The notes below the pieces were generated by a model. That model was given only the letters and a program-made list of their open reading frames with translations. It was not told the DNA's origin and searched no databases. From the NCBI GenBank assembly GCA_011389855.1, contig JAABTM010000016.1:1-36096 (forward strand): a stretch of 36,096 nt of DNA. Reading direction: 5' to 3'. This document shows, in pieces, positions 15,104 through 24,012 of the stretch. The translations under genes and the position numbers were made by a program. Positions within the stretch are counted from its first letter, which is position 1; each line of letters starts with the position of its first letter. This DNA comes from Desulfobacteraceae bacterium (lineage in GTDB: Bacteria > Desulfobacterota > Desulfobacteria > Desulfobacterales > JAABSP01).

Positions 15104-17106
15104 CCCGCGAACACCGTCAACACATCCCTTCTCGCATCCACATGCTGCAACGTCACCTGGGTCACGTTCTCGGGCTTGAGGGCGAGGCCCGAGGAGAAGG
15201 GGATGGTGCATTCGATCATGTATTCGGGCAGCAGGGCCAGGTAGTCGCTCTTGCGGCGGGACAGGACCAGGGCATCTTCCTTTTCCCCGACTCGTCCCTC
15301 GAGATATTTGAGGAGCCAGTATCGCTTCCGCCGGAACTGGAGACGGGAGACGGCGGTCATGGGCGCCGTCAGGGCGCCGATGGCCAGGGAGACCTCGTCC
15401 TGGGTGTAGGGGGTTTCCAGGCCGAAGGCCGAGCGGATCTGGCGTTGGGTGATGAGGTCGAAATACTTTCGGATGGGAGATGTGGCGGTGACGTAGGCGT
15501 CCACCCCCAGGCCCGAATGACGCTCCGGGCCGGGGCCGAGGGCGAACCGGCTGAGAAATTTGCGCTGCATCCAGTTCTGGAACAGGGTGCCTTCGCTGTC
15601 TTTGTAAAGCCGGTCCCGGGGGGCGGGCTGGGACCGGAACACGGCCGGGATCTCTTTTTCCGCCAGAAACCGGGCCATGAGGGCGTTGGCCATGATCATG
15701 ATTTCGGAGACCAGGAGCCGGCCGGGGCTTTCCCGGTTGGTGCGGTTGACCACCGGCGCCCCGTCTTCCCCGAGCCAGATGTTGAGTTCCGGCAGGGTGA
15801 TCTGGACCGCGCCGTCGGCCAGCCGCTTCTGGCGGTATTTCCGGGCGATGGAATGAAGGAGCATGATGTCCGGATTCGCTTCGGCCATCATGTTGACGTC
15901 GAAATAGGAGAGCTGATGGGCCACGCGGATGGCGCTGGGCACGATCTCGCAGCCGAGGATCTCCGCCTCGCGATCGATCCGGATGAGGATGCTGACGGCC
16001 GGCCGGAGTTCCCCGGCCTTGAGGCTGCACAGATCCTCGGCCAGGGTCTGGGGCAGCATGGGGATTTTCCGGTCGGGCATGTAGATGGAACTGCCCCGGG
16101 CGATGGCCTCCCGGTCGATGGGGTCGTCCCGTCTGATAAAATGGCTCACATCGGCGATATGGACCCCCAGTTCGTAGTGGTTTCCCATGTCCCGGATGGA
16201 GAGGGCGTCGTCGAAATCGAGGGTGTACTGGCCGTCGATGGTCATCAGTTCCAGACCGGTCAGGTCCCGGCGGACCCCGTCCATGTCGATCTCGGATCCG
16301 GACCGGACAAGATCGGCGGTCCGGTCGACGACGACCTCGGGGAATTCCACGGGGACGTCGAACCGGTAAAGCTCGACGTTCTCATCCGGAGACCACGCGC
16401 CCAGGGCCACCAGGAGCCGGAACACGGGGTCGCCCATCTCCACCCCGGCCCGTCCGAGCATGGCCTTTCCCAGATCCCAGTGGGGGCTTTCTTTTTCTAA
16501 AAGGTAGACGGACCGGATGATCTCCACCCATTCGGCCTGTTCTGGGGTGAAAACCTCCGGCGGCGGGGTTCCGCCCTTCAGGGCCCGGGCGAGCCAGTCG
16601 CCGCCGGCCTCGATCACCCGCTGACGCCGGGCCGCCTCCCGCTCCTGGGCCTGGATGGCTTCCACCTGTTCCGGGGTGTGGGGGAAATACCGGTCGCTGT
16701 TGAACTTGAAATAAACCCGGTTGTCGAAAAACGCCCGGGCCGCGGCGGACCGGTGGTCGTCGTCCACGGCATCGGGAAAGCAGAAGTCGGTCATGGTGTC
16801 CAGGTCGATCCACTCCTGTTCTTCGTGGAGGACCTCCCACAACTCCTCGATATCCACCCCTTCCGCCAGCCGCCGCCGCCGTTCGGCCGTCTCCTTGAGC
16901 GCGCCGGCCAGCGCATCCCGGCCGGCGGAGAGGTCGCCGGACGCCTCCGGCAGAAAGAGGAGCCGGTTCGCCGACAGCTTCACCTCCCGATTGGTCTCGG
17001 TGAGCAGTCTGAGCCGCTGATTTTTTACTTCCAGGACAACGGCGCACATGATCCGCTGGCGGTCGATATATTCTACAATAGTTCCGGGTTCCATGGGATC
17101 TCTCAT
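15100..17106 (-). CDS. RNB-domain (RNase II/R family) exoribonuclease
   Basis: 668 residues from the ATG at 17106, which has GGAAGG nine bases upstream; Met at 17094 is an alternative. Residues 1-270 hold an OB-like start and a region with winged-helix character. The RNB catalytic domain starts near residue 285, with the acidic motif TIDGQYTLDFDDALSI (Asp291, Asp297, Asp299, Asp300), then HIADVSHFI and PMLPQTLAEDLCSLKAGE. The family degrades RNA 3' to 5'. It is shorter than E. coli RNase R and no clear C-terminal S1 domain with a basic tail is seen, so I do not use rnr or rnb. Divergent from the small conserved gene at 17186. Confidence 0.9.
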   Translation of the reverse strand: MRDPMEPGTIVEYIDRQRIMCAVVLEVKNQRLRLLTETNREVKLSANRLLFLPEASGDLSAGRDALAGALKETAERRRRLAEGVDIEELWEVLHEEQEWIDLDTMTDFCFPDAVDDDHRSAAARAFFDNRVYFKFNSDRYFPHTPEQVEAIQAQEREAARRQRVIEAGGDWLARALKGGTPPPEVFTPEQAEWVEIIRSVYLLEKESPHWDLGKAMLGRAGVEMGDPVFRLLVALGAWSPDENVELYRFDVPVEFPEVVVDRTADLVRSGSEIDMDGVRRDLTGLELMTIDGQYTLDFDDALSIRDMGNHYELGVHIADVSHFIRRDDPIDREAIARGSSIYMPDRKIPMLPQTLAEDLCSLKAGELRPAVSILIRIDREAEILGCEIVPSAIRVAHQLSYFDVNMMAEANPDIMLLHSIARKYRQKRLADGAVQITLPELNIWLGEDGAPVVNRTNRESPGRLLVSEIMIMANALMARFLAEKEIPAVFRSQPAPRDRLYKDSEGTLFQNWMQRKFLSRFALGPGPERHSGLGVDAYVTATSPIRKYFDLITQRQIRSAFGLETPYTQDEVSLAIGALTAPMTAVSRLQFRRKRYWLLKYLEGRVGEKEDALVLSRRKSDYLALLPEYMIECTIPFSSGLALKPENVTQVTLQHVDARRDVLTVFAG

Positions 17107-17185
17107 ACCAACCCGCCTTCCGAAAGTCAATGTAAGGTTGGACGACGCTTGCACCCTACCCCGATCTGTGGTAACTTTCGTGGTT

Positions 17186-17518
17186 ATGAAACAATATGTC
17201 ATCGACGAACTGACGCGGGACGACCACCGGAAACTGAAGGCCCATCTGGACGAGACCTGCGGCGACTCCAGGGTAGGGGGCATCTACTGGATTCGCCTGC
17301 CCGAGGAGATGCTTTCGGGCCTTCAACCCGCCCACGACGACTGCAAACCTTACTATTTCGCCCTCGAGCTGACGCCGGACCGTCTGAGCTGCGAACTGCT
17401 GGTGCGCACCCGGGAGCGGCTCCACTGCCCCTGCATGGCCTACGCCGGCGAAGCCCAGAGGAACTGGATCATCGACGCGACCGACGCCATCCTCGAAAAA
17501 CTCGGAATCTCCTGCTGA
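17186..17518 (+). CDS. small conserved protein of unknown function
   Basis: 110 residues, soluble, with six Cys including HCPCMAYA at 80-87. The rest is mixed helix and strand (GGIYWIRLPEEML, YYFALELTPDRLSCELLVR). I do not recognise a named domain. The ATG at 17186 is chosen because an earlier start in the same frame would run into the 5' end of the divergent ribonuclease gene. Its stop codon overlaps the plsC ATG by one base, so the two are co-translated. Confidence 0.7.
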   Translation: MKQYVIDELTRDDHRKLKAHLDETCGDSRVGGIYWIRLPEEMLSGLQPAHDDCKPYYFALELTPDRLSCELLVRTRERLHCPCMAYAGEAQRNWIIDATDAILEKLGISC

Positions 17519-18231
17519 TGGGCCGCGCATGTCTGATTATCGGATGGACGATCATCATCACCATTTTTATGGGCATCGTCGCCCTGGCGGTCTCCCTGAC
17601 GGACCCCACCGGCAACAGCAGCCACAAGGTCGCCCGGATCTGGGCCCGCCTGATCCTCCAGTTCGCCGGGGTGGGAGTCCGGGTCCGGGGACGCCGCCAC
17701 ATCGACCCGGAGCGGCCCCACATCTACATGTCCAACCACCAGAGCCTGTTCGACATCCCAGTGCTGCTGGGCCATTTGCCCATCCAGTTCCGGTGGCTGG
17801 CCAAGGCCGAACTTTTCCGGATTCCCCTTTTCGGCCACGCCATGGGCCGGGTCGGCTACATCAGCATCGACCGGTCCGACCGGAAATCGGCCTTCGCGAG
17901 CCTGAAGCGGGCCGCGAACATGATCCGCGGCGGCGTCTCGGTGCTCATCTTCCCCGAAGGGACCCGCAGCCGCACCAACACCCTCCGCCCCTTTAAAAAA
18001 GGCGGGTTCGTCCTGGCGGTGGATTCGGGGGTTCCGGTGACGCCCGTCATAACCCTGGGGACCCATGAAATCATGCCCAAGGGGCAGTTGCGGATCACCC
18101 CCAGGGACGTGGAGGTGGAGGTCCGGCCGCCCATCGACGCTGGCCGGTACAGCCGGAAAACCAAGGACCGGCTACTGAACCGGGTCCGCCGGGAAATCGT
18201 CGGCGCCTCCCACGGCCGGCTGAAGGGATAA
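17518..18231 (+). CDS. plsC: 1-acyl-sn-glycerol-3-phosphate acyltransferase
   Basis: 237 residues. One N-terminal membrane segment (CLIIGWTIIITIFMGIVALAVSL, residues 5-27), then the catalytic NHQSLFD (His74-x4-Asp79), AKAELFRIPLFG, and FPEGTRSR near 144-151. These are the acyltransferase block motifs of PlsC. It acylates lysophosphatidic acid at the inner membrane. The start shares a base with the upstream stop, and RNase J follows after 3 bp. Confidence 0.9.
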   Translation: MGRACLIIGWTIIITIFMGIVALAVSLTDPTGNSSHKVARIWARLILQFAGVGVRVRGRRHIDPERPHIYMSNHQSLFDIPVLLGHLPIQFRWLAKAELFRIPLFGHAMGRVGYISIDRSDRKSAFASLKRAANMIRGGVSVLIFPEGTRSRTNTLRPFKKGGFVLAVDSGVPVTPVITLGTHEIMPKGQLRITPRDVEVEVRPPIDAGRYSRKTKDRLLNRVRREIVGASHGRLKG

Positions 18232-18234
18232 GGA

Positions 18235-19884
18235 ATGCTGAAACTCGCGCCCCTGGGCGGTCTGGGCGAAATCGGCCTCAACATGATGGCGATCGAATAC
18301 GACGGCGCCATCATCGTCATCGACGCCGGGCTGATGTTTCCCGAAGACTACATGCTGGGGGTCGATTGCGTGATCCCGGACATGGACTACATCCGGGAAC
18401 ATCGCGACCGGGTCGGGGCCATCCTCCTCACCCACGCCCACGAGGACCACATCGGCGCCCTCCCCTATCTTCTCCGGGACGTCAACGCGCCGGTCCACGC
18501 CACCCGCTTCACCCTGGGCATCGTCCGCCACAAGCTGGAAGAACACGGGCTGCTGGCCAACGCGACCCTCAACACCGTCGCCCCCGGCGAAGTTCTGGCC
18601 CTGGACCCCTTCCGGATCGAATTCATCCGGGTCAACCACAGCGTGGTGGACGGCGTCGGCCTGAGCATCGACACCCCCGCGGGCCGGATCGTCCACACCG
18701 GCGACTTCAAAATCACCCACACCCACATGTGCGGGATGGCCACCGACGTCAACCGGTTCGCCCGGTTAGGGCAGGAGGGGGTCCTGGCGCTACTCTCGGA
18801 TTCCACCAACGTGGAAAAACCCGGCTACACGGTGTCGGACCGGGACATCGGGGAGACCCTCAAGGGGATCATCGACCGGAGCCGCGGCCGGGTTCTGGTG
18901 GCTTTGTTCGCCTCCAGCATCGCCCGGATCCAGCAGATCGTCGACATCGCCCGGGAGACGAACCGGAAGATCGTCATCAACGGCCGGAGCCTCGACGTCA
19001 CGGTCTCCATCGCCCGGGAGATGGGCTACCTCCAGCTCGAAACCGCCCTGGAGATCGACATCGACGAGGTCAACCACTACCCGGAAAACGAGGTGGTGAT
19101 CATCACCACCGGCAGCCAGGGAGAGCCCATGTCGGCCCTGGCACGAATGGCCTCGGGGATTCACAAGCAGATCAAAATCCGGAAGGGGGACACGGTGATC
19201 CTCTCCTCCAAGTTCATCCCCGGCAACGAAAAGGCCATCGCCAAGATCATCAACAACCTCTACCGCCGGGGCGCCGACGTGATGTACGAGAAGATCTCGG
19301 AAATCCACGTTTCGGGCCACGCCTTCCAGGAAGAGCTGAAGCTGATGATCCACCTCACCCGGCCCCGGTACTTCATCCCCATCCACGGCGAATACCGCCA
19401 CCTGGTCCTCCACGCCCGGCTGGCCGAGTCCATGGGCATTCCCAGGCACAATGTGCTCCTGGCCGAAAACGGGCAGGAGATCCTTTTCGACGAAGAGGGC
19501 GGCCGGCTCGGGGAGCGGATCGGCACCGGCCGGGTCATGGTGGACGGCAAGGGGATCGGGGACGTGGGCCGGTCCATCCTCAAGGAACGGCGGGCCCTGT
19601 CCGAAGAGGGGTTCGTGGCCGTCACCCTGGCCTTCGACGAGGAGACGGGGACCATCGTCTACGGCCCGGAGATCGTCTCCCGGGGGTTCGTCTTCATGAC
19701 CGAAACCGGCCATCTTCTGGACGACGCCATCTGCGTGGTGCTGGAGGTGGTGGAGGACGTGCCGCCCGACGTTCCCAACAGGCTCGAGCGGATCCGCAAC
19801 CGCATCCAGGCCGATCTGAGGCGGTATTTCACCTTCACCATCAAGCGCCGCCCCGTAATCCTGCCCTTCGTCCTGGAGGTTTAG
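18235..19884 (+). CDS. rnj: ribonuclease J
   Basis: 549 residues, the usual length. A metallo-beta-lactamase core carries THAHEDHIGA with His67, His69, Asp71 and His72. Other features are HTGDFKI, SDSTNVEKPGYT, a beta-CASP domain with ATRFTLGIVRHKLEEHG earlier and GSQGEPMSALARMA later, and HVSGHAFQEELKLMIHLTRPRYFIPIHGEYRH. The family has endo- and 5'-3' exoribonuclease activity. It starts 3 bp after plsC and ends 9 bp before ftsK, so it lies in one operon. Confidence 0.95.
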   Translation: MLKLAPLGGLGEIGLNMMAIEYDGAIIVIDAGLMFPEDYMLGVDCVIPDMDYIREHRDRVGAILLTHAHEDHIGALPYLLRDVNAPVHATRFTLGIVRHKLEEHGLLANATLNTVAPGEVLALDPFRIEFIRVNHSVVDGVGLSIDTPAGRIVHTGDFKITHTHMCGMATDVNRFARLGQEGVLALLSDSTNVEKPGYTVSDRDIGETLKGIIDRSRGRVLVALFASSIARIQQIVDIARETNRKIVINGRSLDVTVSIAREMGYLQLETALEIDIDEVNHYPENEVVIITTGSQGEPMSALARMASGIHKQIKIRKGDTVILSSKFIPGNEKAIAKIINNLYRRGADVMYEKISEIHVSGHAFQEELKLMIHLTRPRYFIPIHGEYRHLVLHARLAESMGIPRHNVLLAENGQEILFDEEGGRLGERIGTGRVMVDGKGIGDVGRSILKERRALSEEGFVAVTLAFDEETGTIVYGPEIVSRGFVFMTETGHLLDDAICVVLEVVEDVPPDVPNRLERIRNRIQADLRRYFTFTIKRRPVILPFVLEV

Positions 19885-19893
19885 AGGCGCGCC

Positions 19894-22086
19894 ATGCAAC
19901 GATCCATGCGAAAAGACCTCATCGGGCTGCTGCTCATTTTCGCGATACTTTTCACCCTCATCAGCCTGCTCTCCCACAGTCCCCGGGACCCCTCGATCCA
20001 CAACGCCGCCCCCCACGGCGAGATCCGGAACCTCTTCGGCCTGGCCGGGGCCTACGTGTCGAGCTTCCTCATCGGCCTATTCGGCGGGGGCGCCTTCTGG
20101 ACCCCGGCCCTGATTCTGCTGCTGAGCCTCCACCTGGTGGGCCGGCCCACCGGGGGAACCATCCCCTCCACCGTAGGCGGGGGCCTCCTGCTCATGGTCG
20201 CCACCGGAACCCTTCTGGCCTTCTGGCAGGACCACATGACCCTTTTCAGCGGACGGATCACCGCCGGGGGCATCGTCGGGATCTCCCTGAAATCCCTGCT
20301 TATGGAGACCGTCAACGGGGTCGGCGGCGTCATCATCCTGTTCTTGCTGTGGGTGATGGGGCTCATGCTGGCCACGGGCCATTCCCTGTCCCAGCTTTTC
20401 CAAACCGGGGGCAAGGTTCTTAAAAACGCCTTCGACAGCGGACGGAAGGCGGTGGATTTGTGGCGGAAAAAACGGCAGCGGGAAAAAGAGAAAGAAATCC
20501 GGCAGTACGAACAGATAGAGCGATCCGGCCCCAGGGCCACGCCGCCCCCGCCGGAAAAGGAAAAGCCCCGGCGGTTCACCATCAAGGCCCCCGACCTGCC
20601 GGGCCGGGTCCTGACCCCCAAACCCATGGAGATCGAATACATCCCCCCGGAAAACGCCGACGCCCTGCCCGGCTTCGATTTTCTGGATGATCCGCTGGCC
20701 CGTCCCGATGGGGTGGACGAGGATCACCTCCAGGCCCAGTCCCGGCTCCTGGAACAGAAGCTGGAGGATTTCGGGGTCCACGGCAAGGTGACCGTGGCCA
20801 CCCCCGGCCCGGTCATCACCACCTTCGAGTACGTGCCGGCGCCGGGGGTCAAGATCAACAAAATCGTCAACCTCACCGACGACCTGGCCCTGGCCCTCCG
20901 CGCCATGTCCATCCGCATCGTGGCCCCCATTCCGGGCAAGGCGGCCATCGGCATCGAAATCCCCAACGACGTCCGGGAGATCGTCCGCCTCAAGGACATC
21001 ATCTGCTCCGACGTCTTCGAGCACTCCCGGTCCCGCCTCACCCTCTGCCTGGGCAAGGACATCGTGGGCAACCCCGTGGTGGCGGACCTGGACAAGATGC
21101 CCCATCTGCTCATCGCCGGCGCCACCGGCACCGGCAAGAGCGTGGGGCTCAACGCCATGATCTGCTCCTTTCTCTACAAGGCCAATCCCGACGAGGTAAA
21201 GCTGATCATGGTGGACCCCAAGCGGATCGAATTGTCGGTCTACGACGGCATCCCCCATCTCATCACGCCGGTGGTCACCGATCCCAAAAAGGCCACCAAC
21301 GCCCTTTTCTGGGCGGTGAAGGAGATGGAACGGCGCTATGAACTCCTGGCCGAAAAACAGGTTCGGAACATCGGCCAGTACAACCGGAAGATCGCCAAGG
21401 AAACCGTCGGGGAAGGCGAGGCGCCGCCGGAACCGCTCCCCTACCTCGTCATCATCATCGATGAACTGGCGGACCTGATGATGGTGGCGTCCCGGGACGT
21501 GGAGGTGGCCCTGACCCGGCTGGCCCAGATGGCCCGGGCCGCGGGCATCCATATGATCCTGGCCACCCAGCGGCCGTCGGTGGACGTGCTCACCGGCATC
21601 ATCAAGGCCAACTTCCCCACCCGGCTCACCTTCCAGGTTTCCTCCCGGACCGACTCCCGGACCATCATCGACGCCAACGGCGCCGAAAACCTCCTGGGCA
21701 ACGGCGACCTGCTCTTTCTGCCGCCGGGCACGGCCAAGCTCCAGCGGATCCACGGTCCCTATATCTCAGAGGATGAAGTGTCCCGGATCACCCACTTTCT
21801 GCGGGAACAGCAGCGGCCGGAATACGACCCGGAGGTGGTGGAAGCCCCGGCCAAGGAGAGCGGATCGGCGGAAAAGGAAGATTACGACGAGCGGTACGAC
21901 GACGCCGTGGCCCTGGTGACGGAAACCCGGCAGGCGTCCATCTCCATGGTCCAGCGTCACCTGCGGGTCGGGTACAACCGGGCCGCCCGGATGATCGAGA
22001 TGATGGAAAAAGAAGGGATCGTGGGGCCGTCCGACGGGGCGCGGCCGAGGGAGGTTCTGGTGCGGGGATATGAGGAGGTGTCGTGA
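19894..22086 (+). CDS. ftsK: DNA translocase FtsK/SpoIIIE
   Basis: 730 residues. Four hydrophobic segments occupy the first ~170 residues, followed by a charged linker and the alpha/beta motor. The Walker A is GATGTGKSVGLN near 409-420 and the Walker B is LVIIIDELADLMM. QRPSVDVLTGIIKANFPTR is a family signature. The C-terminal gamma winged helix is TETRQASISMVQRHLRVGYNRAARMIEMMEKEGIVG. It pumps chromosome ends across the division septum toward dif. The linker is short compared with E. coli FtsK. The end of the gene carries AGGAGG for the next gene and overlaps its possible GTG. Confidence 0.95.
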   Translation: MQRSMRKDLIGLLLIFAILFTLISLLSHSPRDPSIHNAAPHGEIRNLFGLAGAYVSSFLIGLFGGGAFWTPALILLLSLHLVGRPTGGTIPSTVGGGLLLMVATGTLLAFWQDHMTLFSGRITAGGIVGISLKSLLMETVNGVGGVIILFLLWVMGLMLATGHSLSQLFQTGGKVLKNAFDSGRKAVDLWRKKRQREKEKEIRQYEQIERSGPRATPPPPEKEKPRRFTIKAPDLPGRVLTPKPMEIEYIPPENADALPGFDFLDDPLARPDGVDEDHLQAQSRLLEQKLEDFGVHGKVTVATPGPVITTFEYVPAPGVKINKIVNLTDDLALALRAMSIRIVAPIPGKAAIGIEIPNDVREIVRLKDIICSDVFEHSRSRLTLCLGKDIVGNPVVADLDKMPHLLIAGATGTGKSVGLNAMICSFLYKANPDEVKLIMVDPKRIELSVYDGIPHLITPVVTDPKKATNALFWAVKEMERRYELLAEKQVRNIGQYNRKIAKETVGEGEAPPEPLPYLVIIIDELADLMMVASRDVEVALTRLAQMARAAGIHMILATQRPSVDVLTGIIKANFPTRLTFQVSSRTDSRTIIDANGAENLLGNGDLLFLPPGTAKLQRIHGPYISEDEVSRITHFLREQQRPEYDPEVVEAPAKESGSAEKEDYDERYDDAVALVTETRQASISMVQRHLRVGYNRAARMIEMMEKEGIVGPSDGARPREVLVRGYEEVS

Positions 22087-22835
22087 AGAGAGGGACAGGG
22101 GGACAAAGGGACAAAGGGACAGGGGGACAAAGGGACAGAGGGACAAAGGAGGATGGGGGCGTGCCGGGATGCGAGGGGAAAAGCGGGTTGCCGGACCGGC
22201 GGTTGCCGGCGGCGGTCCGGGGGTTTATGGAACCGGAGGAGGGGGAGCGGCTCTACGAGCTGGCCCTGGAGGCCGGCCGGCGGGGACCTTGTTTGGAGAT
22301 CGGAGGGTTTTGCGGCAAATCGACGCTGTATCTGGGAAGCGGCTGCCGGGACGCCGGGGGGATTCTCTATTCCATCGACCACCACCGGGGATCGGAGGAG
22401 CATCAGCCGGGGGAGGAGTATTTCGATCCGGCGCTGTGGGATCCGCGCCTGGGCCGGGTCAACTCGTTTACCGAATTTATCCGGACGGTGGAGCGGGGCG
22501 GATTGACGGAGACGGTGGTTCCCATCGTCTCGGCATCGGCGACGGCCGCCCGGTCCTGGGCCACGCCCCTGAGCCTGGTGCTCATCGACGGCGGCCACTC
22601 CTATGCCGCCGCTTTCGCGGATTACAACGGATGGGCCGGCCACCTCATGCCCGGCGGATTTCTGGCCATCCACGACATCTTCTCCAATCCCGAGGCCGGC
22701 GGGCAGGCGCCCCGCCAAATCTACAAACTCGCCGCGGGCTCGGGGCTTTTCCGCCGTTTGCCCATGACGGGGAGTCTGGGGGTGCTCCAGCGGCGCACTA
22801 TTGGGGAAATGCCGATGGAACATCGCTTTGTCTGA
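22083..22835 (+). CDS. class I SAM-dependent methyltransferase (Methyltransf_24-like)
   Basis: 250 residues from GTG at 22083, or 224 from GTG at 22161. Both starts have an AGGAGG-type site. The first 26 codons from 22083 are the 8-bp tandem repeat (RGTGGQRDKG), so the start at 22161 looks more natural. The SAM site is CLEIGGFCGKSTLYLG, then GILYSIDHHRG, LVLIDGGHSYAAAFADYNGW and PGGFLAIHDIF. These fit class-specific methyltransferases that often act on sugars or small molecules. The substrate is unknown. Confidence 0.8.
   Translation: MKRGTGGQRDKGTGGQRDRGTKEDGGVPGCEGKSGLPDRRLPAAVRGFMEPEEGERLYELALEAGRRGPCLEIGGFCGKSTLYLGSGCRDAGGILYSIDHHRGSEEHQPGEEYFDPALWDPRLGRVNSFTEFIRTVERGGLTETVVPIVSASATAARSWATPLSLVLIDGGHSYAAAFADYNGWAGHLMPGGFLAIHDIFSNPEAGGQAPRQIYKLAAGSGLFRRLPMTGSLGVLQRRTIGEMPMEHRFV
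22092..22147 (+). repeat. 8-bp tandem repeat array (GGGACAAA-type), seven units
   Basis: Seven consecutive 8-bp units: GGGACAGG, GGGACAAA twice, GGGACAGG, GGGACAAA, GGGACAGA, GGGACAAA. They are followed by GGAGGATGGGGGC and GTG. Since 8 is not a multiple of 3, the array encodes an 8-residue period. It is the same family as 13058-13085. Confidence 0.9.
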
Positions 22836-22926
22836 TTTTTAGAATCCTGATAAAAAGAAGTTTTTACGAAGGCGCCGAGCGCCTGATTTAGTTACACAAC
22901 CTTAATATTGGAAAGGAAAAGATGAC

Positions 22927-23379
22927 ATGAAACAATTTTGGACCACGATTTTATTGACCGTGTTCGCGGCATTTTTTTTAAGCGCTTGCTCGCTAAACAA
23001 AATTTCCCAGGAAACGCTGAATTCTGAACCGACTGGTTATCCCGAAGTAAAAGCGGAACCGAATTCTGTTTTAGTTGGCATGTATTCAGGCATGACGACT
23101 TACAAAGTCCCCGGAAATATCAACCCGACTACGCGAGGAATCACCTACTGGCTCGGGAAAAAAAACGGCAAATGGGCGGTTTATCTAAAACTCTCTTATA
23201 GTCACAGAAGCAGCAGGGATAGTCTGTCTGTATGGGGTGGGGGGGGACGACCTTGCACGATCAATGGCGACGAAATCATTTTCCATGGCTCAAGACGCGT
23301 CTTTGTATCGAATGGAGAAGTGTATTATGAAATTCCATCAAGGGGCCTTAAACCCACCAAGCTAAAAAAAGTCGAATAA
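22927..23379 (+). CDS. small lipoprotein of unknown function
   Basis: 150 residues. A signal peptide with lipobox LSAC places the lipidated Cys at residue 21. The mature part is polar, with YSGMTTYKVPGN, a Gly-Lys stretch YWLGKKNGKWAVYLKLSYS, and a run of four Gly. No domain recognised. RBS GGAAAGG precedes the ATG. The gene is clearly lower in GC than the neighbours on the left, and there is no operon partner, which suggests acquisition. The 91-bp gap upstream has a small hairpin (AGGCGC-CGA-GCGCCT) near 22870-22884. Confidence 0.7.
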   Translation: MKQFWTTILLTVFAAFFLSACSLNKISQETLNSEPTGYPEVKAEPNSVLVGMYSGMTTYKVPGNINPTTRGITYWLGKKNGKWAVYLKLSYSHRSSRDSLSVWGGGGRPCTINGDEIIFHGSRRVFVSNGEVYYEIPSRGLKPTKLKKVE

Positions 23380-23415
23380 CCGAAGCTCCAACAACTCAGG
23401 CTCGCACTCCGCACC

Positions 23416-23460
23416 AGCCTGACCCGGAAACTGTTCCGCCGTTTTCAGGTCAGGCTTTTT
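23416..23460 (+). terminator. rho-independent terminator after the lipoprotein gene
   Basis: AGCCTGACC (23416-23424) pairs with GGTCAGGCT (23448-23456), with more pairing inside (GGAAAC/GTTTTC), followed by TTTTT. The following ~140 bases up to 23598 show no gene. Confidence 0.75.
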
Positions 23461-23598
23461 CACGTTACAAGGCCGGAAGGTGTCGGTGGCTCAATACATT
23501 GCGGGCATGCGCGGTTGCGCCGTCGCTACATCCTTCGCCTCCATAAGGCTGGATCAGGGACTTGCCTCCGGCTGAGCTTGGCGTTCGATAATTAGAAA

Positions 23599-23627
23599 TT
23601 GCAAAATCATAATGTTAGCGTTATATT
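23599..23627 (+). promoter_or_regulatory. sigma-70 promoter giving a near-leaderless mRNA
   Basis: TTGCAA at 23599-23604, a 17-bp spacer and TATATT at 23622-23627. The ATG of the nucleotidyltransferase begins at 23634, six bases after the -10, which is where transcription would start. There is no Shine-Dalgarno sequence. Confidence 0.6.
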
Positions 23628-23633
23628 ATCCAT

Positions 23634-23933
23634 ATGAGCATAATTGAGCTTAAAAACCGATTAAAAAGCATCTGCGACGGTCAAAACGTCGTAAGGCTTG
23701 ACCTGTTCGGTTCTCGTGCCCGAAGCCAAGGGAACGATGGGAACGATTATGATTTTGTCGTGGAATTCTCCACTATCGCTCCCACCGAGTATTCAAAAAG
23801 CTATTTCAGCCTTTTGCACGCTCTTGAGGACGAATTGGACTCGCCAATCGATCTACTCACCTACAACGCTATAAGAAAAAATAGTTTAAGAAAAAAGATA
23901 GCGGAAGAGAAGGTGCCTCTCTATGAACGATGA
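23634..23933 (+). CDS. minimal nucleotidyltransferase (MNT/MntA-like)
   Basis: 99 residues. LFGSRARSQGNDGNDYDFVVEF gives the nucleotidyltransferase motif GS-x10-D-x-D (Gly26-Ser27, Asp38, Asp40), and Asp73 in SPIDLLTY is the third acid. This is a typical MNT-domain protein. In MntA-HepT pairs the MNT protein AMPylates the HepT RNase and so acts as antitoxin. Here the partner gene is cut to its first 25 or so codons (next entry), so the protein is an orphan. No RBS is visible; see the promoter entry. Confidence 0.8.
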   Translation: MSIIELKNRLKSICDGQNVVRLDLFGSRARSQGNDGNDYDFVVEFSTIAPTEYSKSYFSLLHALEDELDSPIDLLTYNAIRKNSLRKKIAEEKVPLYER

Positions 23934-24012
23934 AATTCAGGAATTGCTGGACGATATTCTGACAGAGGCGGAATCAATAAAACATGATCGATGTCCCGCG
24001 CCCAAACCTTGA
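23923..24012 (+). pseudogene. 5' fragment of a HepT-like (DUF86) gene
   Basis: ATG at 23923 overlaps the nucleotidyltransferase end by 11 bases. It encodes MNDEIQELLDDILTEAE and SIKHDR before a short unrelated tail (CPAPKP) and TGA at 24010. Position, overlap and the amphipathic start match a HepT partner, but the catalytic R-x4-6-H region is absent. The break is near 23985-23991. Confidence 0.6.

Noticed and set aside
17048-17185. Upstream extension of the small conserved gene before plsC
   Set aside because: It would overlap the divergent RNB gene start and shows no conserved character before MKQYV.
21766-22146. Open frame on the - strand rich in CPFVPLSL repeats (and a similar one at 12796-13257)
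   Set aside because: It is only the reverse translation of the 8-bp tandem repeats, and it overlaps ftsK and the methyltransferase.
23461-23598. Sequence ending GGCTGAGCTTGGCGTTCG that recalls an integron attC site
   Set aside because: The right end GTTCGAT misses the GTTRRRY core by one base, and no matching RYYYAAC left core or clear paired boxes are seen at a normal attC distance.
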